Source: Lysobacteraceae bacterium
GTDB lineage: Bacteria; Pseudomonadota; Gammaproteobacteria; Xanthomonadales; Rhodanobacteraceae
Reading direction: 5' to 3'
NCBI GenBank assembly: GCA_004143945.1
Contig: SEHB01000006.1
Location: 1 to 64,000 of the forward strand
DNA: 64,000 nt
The first letter of the stretch is position 1; each line of letters starts with the position of its first letter. The notes beneath the pieces are model-generated. The model worked only from the letters and a program-made list of their open reading frames with translations, searched no databases and was not told the DNA's origin. The translations under genes were made by a program, and so were the position numbers. Positions 45,902 to 53,605 of this stretch are shown one piece after another.

Positions 45902-46653
45902 AGCCGGGAATCGGGAATGGGGAATCGGGAATGGGAAGAGCGGAGCGCGCCCGTCGTCGCGGACTCGTTCGCGGTCATCGTGGTCGCCCCTGCATTGACC
46001 ATTCCCGATTCCCCATTCCCGATTCCCGGCCCAAAGGCTTCACCCTGCTCGAACTCCTCGTCGCCGTCGCGGTGTTCGCGGCGCTGGCGGCAGCCGCGTG
46101 GGGCGGGCTCGCGACGCTCGCGCGCACGCGCGCGGCGCTCGCGGCGGAGCAGCAGCGGTTCGCCGAGGTCGTGCGCGCGGTCGGCAGGTTCGAGCGCGAC
46201 CTGCGCCAGGCGATCGGCCGGCCGGTGCGCGATGGAGGCAATGCAGTGGTCCCGGCGCTCGCGGGTGATGCCTCGGCGATCGAATTCACGCATGTCGGGC
46301 ACGCCAATCCGCTGGCCGAGACGCGCAGCCACCTCGAGCGCGTCGCGTATGCGCCCGATGGGCGCGACCTGCGGCGCGCGCATTACGCGGTGCTCGATCG
46401 CGCGCCCGATTCGCGGCCGCTGGGTCGCGTCGCGATCGAACGCGCAGGCGCGCTGCGGCTGCGCTACCTCGGCTGCGATGGCGCCTGGCGCGAGGCATGG
46501 CCGCCGCGCGAAGCCGCGCCCTGCGAGGCGGCCGGCGATCGCCTCGGTGCATTGCCGCGCGCGGTCGAATTCCGGCTCGCGCCCGAAGGCCTCGGCGAGA
46601 TTCGTCGCGTCGTCGAATTGCCGTCTTCGATGCCGCAGCGGACGCTGCCATGA
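45898..46653 (+). CDS. gspJ: type II secretion minor pseudopilin GspJ
   Basis: 251 residues from the coupled GTG at 45898; ATG 45931 is an alternative. The leader is unusually long (47 or 36 residues) and ends in SRPKG, followed by FTLLELLVAVAVFAALAAAAW. The GspJ body has RFAEVVRAVGRFERDLRQAI, LAGDASAIEFTHVGHANPL and the C-terminal EFRLAPEGLGEIRRVVELP. Leader codons are made of a complete family A element. It forms the pseudopilus tip with GspI and GspK. The stop overlaps gspK as ATGA. Confidence 0.9.
   Translation: MKPGIGNGESGMGRAERARRRGLVRGHRGRPCIDHSRFPIPDSRPKGFTLLELLVAVAVFAALAAAAWGGLATLARTRAALAAEQQRFAEVVRAVGRFERDLRQAIGRPVRDGGNAVVPALAGDASAIEFTHVGHANPLAETRSHLERVAYAPDGRDLRRAHYAVLDRAPDSRPLGRVAIERAGALRLRYLGCDGAWREAWPPREAAPCEAAGDRLGALPRAVEFRLAPEGLGEIRRVVELPSSMPQRTLP
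45904..46033. repeat. family A inverted-repeat element inside the gspJ leader codons
   Basis: The left arm (45904-45938) is GGGAATCGGGAATGGGGAAT-type. The right arm (45999-46033) is ATTCCCGATTCCCCATTCCC followed by GATTCCCGGCCC. The whole element is within the gspJ frame and encodes the leader peptide. Confidence 0.78.
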
Positions 46654-47627
46654 AGCGCGCACCTGCACGCCAGCGCGGCGTCGCGCTGCTGGTCGCGCTG
46701 CTGGTGGTCGCGCTCGCGGTGATCCTCGTCGCGGCACTGCTCGATCGCGGCGAACTCGCATTCGCGCGCACGCGCAATGCCCTGCGTGCGCAGCAGGCGG
46801 ACGCCTACGCGCTCGGGCTCGAAACCTGGGCGACGCGCGTGCTCGTGGCCGCGCAGGCCGAACGACCCGGCCTCGACACCAACGCGAGCCCGTGGGCCTT
46901 GCCGCTGCCACCGCAGACGGTGCCGGGCGGCGTCGTCGGCGGCACGCTGCGCGACCTCAACGGCTGCTTCAACCTCAACAATCTTTCGCCGCGCAACGCC
47001 GACACGCGTGCGCGCTGGGCCGGCATGCTGCGCCGGATGCTGCTCGAACTCGAACTCGATCCCGAGATCGCAGGCGCGGTCGAGGCCTGGCTCGGCGACG
47101 ACACGGGCGGCAGCGAGACGAACCACTACCTCGCGCTGCCGGTCCCGTATCGACCGCGCGGCGACGTGTTCGCGCACGCGTCCGAACTGCGCCTCGTGCG
47201 CGGCGTCGGCGCGGCTGCATGGGCGAAGCTCGCGCCCCACGTCTGCGCGTTGCCGCCCGGAACGCGCCTGAACCTCAACACGGCCGATCCGGTCGTGCTC
47301 GTGAGCCTCGACGGCCTCGCGTTGCCGGTGACGATCACGCGCGAACTGGCCACCAAGCTGTGGCAGCGCGGGCAGGCGAACTACGGCAACGTCGCCGAAT
47401 TCGCGCAGGCCGCGGGCGTGTCCGCGGGCCTGCTGCCCGAGACGATGTTCGGCGTCGACAGCCATTACTTCCTCGCGCGCGCGCAGGTGGTGCTCGACGG
47501 CCTGCCGCTCGCGTATGCAAGCCTGATCGAGCGCGGCGCCGGCATCCGCGTGCTCGCGCGCAGCCGCGGCAGCGATGCGATCGACGCACCCGACGGTGCC
47601 GCAGCGGGCTACGGCGAAGATCGCTGA
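46650..47627 (+). CDS. gspK: type II secretion pseudopilin GspK
   Basis: 325 residues. The short leader MKRAPARQRG is followed by VALLVALLVVALAVILVAALL, without the usual Glu at +5, as is normal for GspK. Two SAM-like helical regions and the calcium-site area follow: RDLNGCFNLNNLSPRN, AGAVEAWLGDDTGGSETNHYL, and LNLNTADPVVLVSL. GspK caps the pseudopilus tip. ATGA overlap with gspJ. Confidence 0.93.
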   Translation: MKRAPARQRGVALLVALLVVALAVILVAALLDRGELAFARTRNALRAQQADAYALGLETWATRVLVAAQAERPGLDTNASPWALPLPPQTVPGGVVGGTLRDLNGCFNLNNLSPRNADTRARWAGMLRRMLLELELDPEIAGAVEAWLGDDTGGSETNHYLALPVPYRPRGDVFAHASELRLVRGVGAAAWAKLAPHVCALPPGTRLNLNTADPVVLVSLDGLALPVTITRELATKLWQRGQANYGNVAEFAQAAGVSAGLLPETMFGVDSHYFLARAQVVLDGLPLAYASLIERGAGIRVLARSRGSDAIDAPDGAAAGYGEDR

Positions 47628-47692
47628 GCCTTGCATCGGCGCATGCGCGGGGCCGTGCGGCCGGCGCAGCGTCGAACTCGACTACAATCCCG

Positions 47693-47698
47693 GCGATT
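47693..47698 (+). promoter_or_regulatory. putative -10 box before gspL
   Basis: TACAAT, 21 nt before the gspL ATG, in the 92-nt gap after gspK. It may give gspLMN separate transcription. Confidence 0.4.
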
Positions 47699-47719
47699 GG
47701 ACGCCCGCGATCCCGCCGA

Positions 47720-48907
47720 ATGCCCGACCGCCTGCTGCTGCGCCTTGCCCCCGACGGCGGCCTGACCTGGCTGCGCCAGCGCGCGGGCGTGCCCGTGCCG
47801 GCGTCGACCACGGGCGCGCCGCCGGCCGACGTCGTCGCCTCTGTGCGCGAAATCGTCGCGCTGGTGCCGTCCGAGGACGTGTTGCTGACCGAGGTCAGGC
47901 TCGCCGCGCGCAACCGCGCGCAGCTCCTCAAGGCGGTTCCCTATGCGGTCGAAGACCTGTTGCTCGACCCTGTCGAGGACCTGCACTTCGCGGCCGCGCG
48001 CGCCGCCGAGGATGCGGCAGGCGTCGCGGTGGTGGCGCCGCGCGTGCTGCGGGGCTGGCTCGAGCGCCTCGCTGCAGCCGGCATCGAACCCGACGTGCTG
48101 CTGCCCGAAGCGCTCGCGCTGCCGGTCGCGTCCGGGCGCGCGCACGCGATGATCGATGGTGATCGGGCGGTCGTGCGGCTCGCACCGTGGTCGGTGCTGG
48201 CCTGCTCGCTCGGCGAATTCGAACAACGGCTCGCGCGTAGCGGCGTCGCGCTTCCGCTGGAAGTGCATGACTTCCGCGTCGCGACGCCGTTGACGCCGCC
48301 GCACGCGGTCGCGGCCTACCACGAGCGCCGACGCGATCCGCTCGCGTGGCTCGCGCAGGGACTCGCCGCCGCGCCGCTGAACCTGCTGGAAGGCACGTAT
48401 GCGCCGCGGCGGCGCGCGCGCGGCAGCCGCGCGCGCGTGCTCGCGGCGATGCTCGCGGCTGCCGTGGTCGTGCTCGCGTTCGCCGACCTCGGCATCGAGG
48501 TCGCGAAGTTGTCGCGCGCGTCACGGCAACTCGACGTGCTCGCGCGCGATGAAGCACGCGCCGCCTTCCCGGACATCGATGCGATGCAGTTCGAGCGCGC
48601 CTCGCCGGCCCAGCTCGTGCGCGGGCGCATCGATCGCCTGCGCGGCGGCGGCAGCGGGGCGCTGCTGCAGCGTCTCGCGGCGATCGGCCCGGTGATTTCG
48701 AGCTCGTCGAGCATCCAGACGCGCGCGATCGAGTACCGCAATGGCGCGCTCGAACTCGCGCTGCGCGCGCCCGATGTCGCCGCGCTCGACTTCGTGCGCG
48801 AGCGCATCGCCGCGGTGCCAGGCCTGCGCGCCGAGGTCACCGCGGCCAATCCCGGCGCCGACGGCGTCGAAGGGCGCATCCGTGTACTCGCGGGAGCGGC
48901 GCCATGA
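47720..48907 (+). CDS. gspL: type II secretion assembly platform protein GspL
   Basis: 395 residues. The actin-like cytoplasmic domain that recruits the GspE ATPase has LLRLAPDGGLTWLRQR, VALVPSEDVLLTEVRLAA, LKAVPYAVEDLLLDPVEDLHF and VLLPEALALP. One transmembrane helix lies at about 240-263 (AAMLAAAVVVLAFADLGIEV). A periplasmic ferredoxin-like domain completes the protein. ATGA overlap with gspM. Confidence 0.92.
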   Translation: MPDRLLLRLAPDGGLTWLRQRAGVPVPASTTGAPPADVVASVREIVALVPSEDVLLTEVRLAARNRAQLLKAVPYAVEDLLLDPVEDLHFAAARAAEDAAGVAVVAPRVLRGWLERLAAAGIEPDVLLPEALALPVASGRAHAMIDGDRAVVRLAPWSVLACSLGEFEQRLARSGVALPLEVHDFRVATPLTPPHAVAAYHERRRDPLAWLAQGLAAAPLNLLEGTYAPRRRARGSRARVLAAMLAAAVVVLAFADLGIEVAKLSRASRQLDVLARDEARAAFPDIDAMQFERASPAQLVRGRIDRLRGGGSGALLQRLAAIGPVISSSSSIQTRAIEYRNGALELALRAPDVAALDFVRERIAAVPGLRAEVTAANPGADGVEGRIRVLAGAAP

Positions 48908-49395
48908 TCGCGACCTGGTGGCAATCGCTGGCGACGAACGAGCGCCGGATGCTCTCCGCGGGCGCGCTCGTCGCGACCCTGCTGCTGCTCTGGGCGTTCG
49001 CGTGGCATCCGCTTGCCCTGCGCCGCGCGGAGCTGGTGACCGACGTCGAACGCCAGCGGCTGGAGCTCGCCGAAGTGCGCAGCGCCGCGGCCGACGTCGC
49101 GCGCCTGCGAGCGGTCGGCGCGCAGGCGCGCGGCGACCGCGAAGGCAAGTCGCTGCTGGCACTGGCGGACACGACCGCGCGCGAAGCGGGCCTCGGATCG
49201 GCGCTTCGTCGCGTCGAGCCGGTCGGCGAACGCGACGTGCGCGTCGCATTCGAAGGCGCCGGCTTCGACCCGCTGGTGGCATGGCTGGAGCAACTCGCGG
49301 GCCGCCACGGGATCGAGGCGATCGAGTTTTCCGCTCAGCGCGCGCAGGGCATCGGGCTCGTCGATGCGCACGTGACGCTGCGCGACGCGCCGTGA
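48904..49395 (+). CDS. gspM: type II secretion assembly platform protein GspM
   Basis: 163 residues. A single N-terminal transmembrane helix (LSAGALVATLLLLWAFAW), a coiled-coil stretch and a periplasmic ferredoxin-like domain (LRRVEPVGERDVRVAFEG, FDPLVAWLEQLAGRHGIEA) match GspM, the partner of GspL in the inner-membrane platform. It is translationally coupled to gspL. Confidence 0.9.
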   Translation: MIATWWQSLATNERRMLSAGALVATLLLLWAFAWHPLALRRAELVTDVERQRLELAEVRSAAADVARLRAVGAQARGDREGKSLLALADTTAREAGLGSALRRVEPVGERDVRVAFEGAGFDPLVAWLEQLAGRHGIEAIEFSAQRAQGIGLVDAHVTLRDAP

Positions 49396-49561
49396 GGGGG
49401 CGGGTGGACTTGCGCACATGCGCGAAGGCCGGCGCAGAGGTGCCCGCGCGAGCGGGAAGCACGGACATCGTTCAACGAAGGCTTAACGCGGCGCATGGCA
49501 TAGAAGACGACCCCGGCGCATCGACGCTGCGCAGCGGACCCTGCGAGGAACGAAGACGACG

Positions 49562-50320
49562 ATGAAGATCCTCAAGATCGCGCTTGGCCTCGCGCTGCTC
49601 GCCCTGGTCGCGCTGGTGCTGTTCGCGTGGACGATGCCGGCCGATGTCGGGTACCGCTATGGCTCCAGGTACCTCGGGCCGGTGGTGCTGAGCGGCGTGC
49701 GCGGAACGGTCTGGAACGGGCAGGCCGATGGCGTCAGCCTGTTCGGACAGGACATCGGCGGCGTGACCTGGCAGGCGCGCAAGCTGCCCCTGCTCGGCGG
49801 GCGCTTCGTCGCGGACGTGCGCGTCAAGGGCACCGACATCGAACTCGCCGGCGTACTCGAGCGCCGCACCGATGGCGTGGCAGCGCGCGGCCTGCGCTTC
49901 AGCCTGCCGGCCGAACGCCTCGCGCCCGTGCTCGGCGGCGACCTGCACCTGCTCGGCACGATCAGTGGCGAGATCGATCGCGCGACGCTGCGTGGCGCGA
50001 TGCTGCACGGCGTCTCGGGGCAGGCGCGCTGGACCGGTGCCGGCGTGGTCGGCACGGTCGATGCGCGTTTTTCCGACATGATCTCCGAGTTCTCCTCGCA
50101 GCCCGACCAGAGCGTCGCAGGCAACGTGCGCGACGACGGCAGCGGTGCGCTCGAAGTCGACGGCGGCTTCGAGCTGCGTCTCGGCGAATACCGCGCGCAT
50201 GCGACGCTGCGAGCGCGTGACGATCCGCAACTGGCGAGCGCACTCGCGCAGCTCGGCGTGCCGCAGGCGGACGGTTCGACGCGGATCGAACTCGAGGGCC
50301 CGCTGCTGAGGCCGTTCTGA
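49562..50320 (+). CDS. gspN: type II secretion protein GspN
   Basis: 252 residues. Signal/anchor MKILKIALGLALLALVALVLF, then the GspN pattern GVRGTVWNGQADGV, VTWQARKLPLLGGRF, FSLPAERLAPVL, LRGVSGQ-like LHGVSGQARW and a terminal LEGPLLRPF. GspN is a periplasmic/inner-membrane component found in part of T2SS clusters. A 166-nt gap without visible gene precedes it; GAGGAA serves as ribosome site. The next gene starts directly after its stop. Confidence 0.88.
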   Translation: MKILKIALGLALLALVALVLFAWTMPADVGYRYGSRYLGPVVLSGVRGTVWNGQADGVSLFGQDIGGVTWQARKLPLLGGRFVADVRVKGTDIELAGVLERRTDGVAARGLRFSLPAERLAPVLGGDLHLLGTISGEIDRATLRGAMLHGVSGQARWTGAGVVGTVDARFSDMISEFSSQPDQSVAGNVRDDGSGALEVDGGFELRLGEYRAHATLRARDDPQLASALAQLGVPQADGSTRIELEGPLLRPF

Positions 50321-51130
50321 ATGGATGCAGGTTTCCTCGAAGCTGCGCTCGCGGTGGCGCACCGCGCCGCCGATGCGGCCGAGCGCGAGGTGATGCCTCG
50401 CTGGCGCGCGCGCGACTTCACGGTCGAAACCAAGGCCGACGCCACGCCGGTCACCGAGGTCGACCGCGCGGCCGAGCACGCGATCCGCGACGTGCTGCGC
50501 GCGGCCTATCCGCGGCATGCGGTGTTCGGCGAGGAAGGCGGCCGCGAGGGTGGTGGCGATTTCCTCTGGCTCGTCGATCCGATCGACGGAACGCGCTCGT
50601 TCGTGCGCGGCTATCCGATGTTCTCGACCCAGGTCGCGCTGATGCATGACGGCGAGATCGTGCTCGGCGTTTCAGCGGCGCCCGCGTACGGTGAGCGCGC
50701 GTGGGCGATGCGCGGCTCGGGCGCGTGGCTCGGCAGCAGCGCATCGGATGCGCGCCGCGTGCAGGTCGCCGCGACGCGCGCGTTCGATGCCGGCGCCGCG
50801 GTGTCCACCGGCAACCTGCGGTCGCTCGCGGCGTCGCCCGCGCGCTGGGCCGCGTATGCGGACATCGTGCGTCGCGTCGGCCGCATCCGTGGCTACGGCG
50901 ATTTCCTGCACTACCACCTGCTCGCGCGCGGCGCGATCGACCTCGTGGTCGAATCCGACCTCAACATCCTCGACATCGCGCCACTCGCGCTGATCGTGCG
51001 CGAAGCCGGCGGGACCTTCACCGACCTCGACGGCAGGTCGGTCGGACTGAACACGACCAGCGCGCTGGCCGGCACGCCCGCGCTGCATGCGCAGGCGCTC
51101 GAACTGTTCCGGATCGGGCCCGAACCGTAG
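50321..51130 (+). CDS. inositol monophosphatase-family phosphatase, probable histidinol-phosphatase
   Basis: 269 residues. IMPase-fold metal motifs are VTEVDRAAEHAIRD, FGEEGG, WLVDPIDGTRSFVRGYP (DPxDGT) and the C-terminal NILDIAPLALIVREAGG. The sequence resembles HisN-type histidinol-phosphatases of this superfamily. Without histidine genes nearby, inositol phosphate or another sugar phosphate is also possible. It starts at the nucleotide after the gspN stop, so it is co-transcribed. Confidence 0.8.
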   Translation: MDAGFLEAALAVAHRAADAAEREVMPRWRARDFTVETKADATPVTEVDRAAEHAIRDVLRAAYPRHAVFGEEGGREGGGDFLWLVDPIDGTRSFVRGYPMFSTQVALMHDGEIVLGVSAAPAYGERAWAMRGSGAWLGSSASDARRVQVAATRAFDAGAAVSTGNLRSLAASPARWAAYADIVRRVGRIRGYGDFLHYHLLARGAIDLVVESDLNILDIAPLALIVREAGGTFTDLDGRSVGLNTTSALAGTPALHAQALELFRIGPEP

Positions 51131-51239
51131 GCAGGACGCGCGCAGCGCGGCCTGCGCGGGTGAGGCTTCGCCTGGGGAGCGGCCGGGCGAATGCGCTCGT
51201 CGAGCCGACCGCACGCGCGCGAACGACGTCGGCACGGCC

Positions 51240-51245
51240 TACAAT
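51240..51245 (+). promoter_or_regulatory. -10 box for a leaderless nudE transcript
   Basis: TACAAT ends exactly 6 nt before the nudE ATG at 51252, so the expected start of transcription is the A of the ATG. Confidence 0.55.
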
Positions 51246-51251
51246 CGACGC

Positions 51252-51815
51252 ATGCCCACGTCACCCCCGACCATCCTCGCCACCCGGCGTTCCGAGACGA
51301 GCCGCTTCCTGCGCGCCGAGCAGGTCGACCTCGAGTTCTCCAACGGCGAGCGGCGCACGTTCGAGCGCCTGACCGGATCGGGACTGGGCGCCGTCGTGAT
51401 CGTGCCGATGCGGGACGAGGACACCGTGCTGCTCGTGCGCGAGTACGCGGTCGGCGTCGATCGTTACGAACTCGGCCTGCCCAAGGGCCGTCTCGATCGT
51501 GACGAGACGGTGGAGCAGGGCGCCGATCGCGAGCTCAAGGAAGAGATCGGTTTCGGCGCGCGCGACATCTCGATCCTCGCGACGCTGTCGGTGTCGCCCG
51601 CGTACATGACCGCGATGACCCATGTCGTGCTCGCGCGCGAACTGCACGCGGAGAAGCTCGAGGGCGACGAGCCCGAGCCGCTCGAAATCGTGCCCTGGCG
51701 CTTGTCCGAGCTGCATCGGCTGCTCGGCCACGACGAAGTCACCGACAGCCGCTCGATCGCCGCGCTGTTCATCGCGCGCGAGTTCCTCGACGGCCGCTAC
51801 CGGCCACGCCCATGA
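51252..51815 (+). CDS. nudE: ADP compounds hydrolase NudE
   Basis: 187 residues. The Nudix box GRLDRDETVEQGADRELKEEIGF matches GX5EX7REUXEEXGU. Upstream are VIVPMRDEDTVLLVREYAVG and RYELGLPKG; downstream VSPAYMTAMTHVVLARELH. NudE-type enzymes hydrolyse ADP-ribose, Ap3A and NADH. The gene is followed by cysQ (4-nt ATGA overlap) and then mazG, a set of nucleotide house-cleaning enzymes. Confidence 0.9.
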   Translation: MPTSPPTILATRRSETSRFLRAEQVDLEFSNGERRTFERLTGSGLGAVVIVPMRDEDTVLLVREYAVGVDRYELGLPKGRLDRDETVEQGADRELKEEIGFGARDISILATLSVSPAYMTAMTHVVLARELHAEKLEGDEPEPLEIVPWRLSELHRLLGHDEVTDSRSIAALFIAREFLDGRYRPRP

Positions 51816-52609
51816 GCGAGCTCGACGCACTCGCGCGGCGCGTCGGCGAGATCGCCGTGCGCGCGGCGGCGGCGATCCTCGAGGTGTATGAATCGGACTT
51901 CGCGGTCACCTGCAAGGACGACCGCTCGCCGCTGACCGCGGCCGACCTCGCAGCGAACCGCGTGATCGTCGAAGCACTGCGCGCGCTGACGCCGGAATGG
52001 CCGGTGCTGTCGGAGGAATCGGCCGAGGTCGCCTGGTCGGAGCGCGCGCGCTGGCAGCGTTACTGGATCGTCGACCCGCTCGACGGCACGCGAGAGTTCG
52101 TCAAGCGCAACGGTGAGTTCACGGTCAACATCGCGTTGATCGACGACCACCGGCCGATCCTCGGCGTGGTGCAGACGCCGGTGTCGGGCGAACTCGCCTG
52201 CGCCTGGGAAGGCGGCGGGACCTGGATCGGCGATCGCGCGGGCGGCGTCGCCCGGCATGTGACGACGCGCACGCGCGCGATGCCACTGGTGGTCGCGGGC
52301 AGCCGCTCGCACGGCTCGGAGCACGAGGCCGCGCTGCTGTCGCGGCTCGGGCCTTGCGCGAAGCTGCCGCTCGGATCCTCGCTGAAGTTCGTGCGCATCG
52401 CGGCAGCCGAAGCGGATCTCTACCTTCGCCTCGGCCCGACGTCCGAATGGGACACCGCGGCGGGCCAGTGCGTGCTCGAGCAGGCCGGTGGCGCGGTGCT
52501 CGATTTCAGCGGGAGGCCGTTGCGCTACAACACGCGCGATTCGCTGCTGAATCCCGACTTCTTCGCGGTCGGCGAACGTGCGGCGGACTGGTCGGCACTG
52601 CTCGCCTGA
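51812..52609 (+). CDS. cysQ: 3'(2'),5'-bisphosphate nucleotidase CysQ
   Basis: 265 residues. IMPase-superfamily motifs for PAP phosphatase: DRSPLTAADLAANRVIVEAL, VLSEES, WIVDPLDGTREFVKRNGEF, GSSLKFVRIAAAEADLYLR and SEWDTAAGQCVLEQAGG. It removes the 3' phosphate of PAP from sulfate assimilation. Start overlaps the nudE stop (ATGA). Confidence 0.94.
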   Translation: MSELDALARRVGEIAVRAAAAILEVYESDFAVTCKDDRSPLTAADLAANRVIVEALRALTPEWPVLSEESAEVAWSERARWQRYWIVDPLDGTREFVKRNGEFTVNIALIDDHRPILGVVQTPVSGELACAWEGGGTWIGDRAGGVARHVTTRTRAMPLVVAGSRSHGSEHEAALLSRLGPCAKLPLGSSLKFVRIAAAEADLYLRLGPTSEWDTAAGQCVLEQAGGAVLDFSGRPLRYNTRDSLLNPDFFAVGERAADWSALLA

Positions 52610-52664
52610 AGCGCCACGGTCGCACGCGGTGCGGACCGCGCGCCTGCGGCGCTGCGACCCGCCC

Positions 52665-52670
52665 TACAAT
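52665..52670 (+). promoter_or_regulatory. putative -10 box of mazG
   Basis: TACAAT, 21 nt before the mazG ATG, in the 82-nt gap after cysQ. No clear -35. Confidence 0.4.
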
Positions 52671-52691
52671 CGCGTATCGCCACTTCCGCCC

Positions 52692-53507
52692 ATGCCCATG
52701 GCCGAGCCCCGCACCCCCATCGACGAGCTGCTGCAGATCATGGCGCGCCTGCGCGACCGCGAGCGTGGATGTCCATGGGACGTCGAGCAGACTTTCGAGA
52801 CGATCGCACCGTACACGATCGAGGAGGCCTACGAAGTCGCCGATGCGATCGACCGTCGCGACCACGCGGCGCTCTGCGACGAGCTCGGCGACCTGCTGCT
52901 GCAGGTCGTGTTCCACGCGCGCATGGCCGAGGAAGCGGGCCACTTCGCGTTCTCCGACGTGGTCGCCGCGATCCGCGACAAGCTCGTTCGACGCCATCCG
53001 CACGTGTTCGGCGACGCGAGCGCCGAGGAGTCGGCCGAACGCCAGCTCGCGAACTGGGAAGACCTCAAGGCGGCCGAACGCGCGGGCCGCGGCGACGGCG
53101 ACACGAGCGCGCTCGCGGGCATCGCGCGCGGCATGCCGGAGTGGCAGCGCGCGCTGAAGCTGCAGCAGCGCGCCGCGCGCGTCGGCTTCGACTGGCCCGA
53201 TGTCGCGCCAGTGTTCGACAAGCTGCATGAGGAGATCGACGAGGTTCGCGCCGAGTTCGCGGCCGGCGCCGAGCCGGAGCGGCTCGCCGACGAGATCGGC
53301 GACGTGCTGTTCGTCTGCGTCAACCTCGCGCGCCACGCGCGCGTCGATGTCTCGCGCGCGCTGCGCCATGCGAACGCGAAGTTCGAGCGGCGCTTCAGGC
53401 GCATGGAGGCGCTCGCGGCCGCGGCGGGCGGCTCGCTGGAGCAGCACTCGCTCGCCGGCCAGGACGCCCTGTGGGACGCGGCCAAGGCCGAGGAGCGCGG
53501 CGCCTGA
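52692..53507 (+). CDS. mazG: nucleoside triphosphate pyrophosphohydrolase MazG
   Basis: 271 residues with two MazG domains. The first has LLQIMARLRDRERGCPWDVEQ, EEAYEVADAI and DELGDLLLQVVFHARM. The second has FDWPDVAPVFDKLHEEIDEV and DEIGDVLFVCVNLARH. It hydrolyses (d)NTPs to monophosphates and PPi. The EExxE and ExxD metal motifs are intact. Confidence 0.96.
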   Translation: MPMAEPRTPIDELLQIMARLRDRERGCPWDVEQTFETIAPYTIEEAYEVADAIDRRDHAALCDELGDLLLQVVFHARMAEEAGHFAFSDVVAAIRDKLVRRHPHVFGDASAEESAERQLANWEDLKAAERAGRGDGDTSALAGIARGMPEWQRALKLQQRAARVGFDWPDVAPVFDKLHEEIDEVRAEFAAGAEPERLADEIGDVLFVCVNLARHARVDVSRALRHANAKFERRFRRMEALAAAAGGSLEQHSLAGQDALWDAAKAEERGA

Positions 53508-53605
53508 CTGCGGGTGTCACAGTGCGTCGCGTTTTTGCGTTGTGTTCGGAAAGCGCAGCGCGTGCTCGCGTGTCCGCGCATCCTGTCGTCCCCGGAGATC
53601 CTGCC

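Noticed and set aside
44457-46033. CRISPR-like array from the repeated ATTCCCC units
   Set aside because: Units are short, tandem and inverted in pairs, with no regular repeat-spacer period and no cas genes. They also lie inside coding frames.
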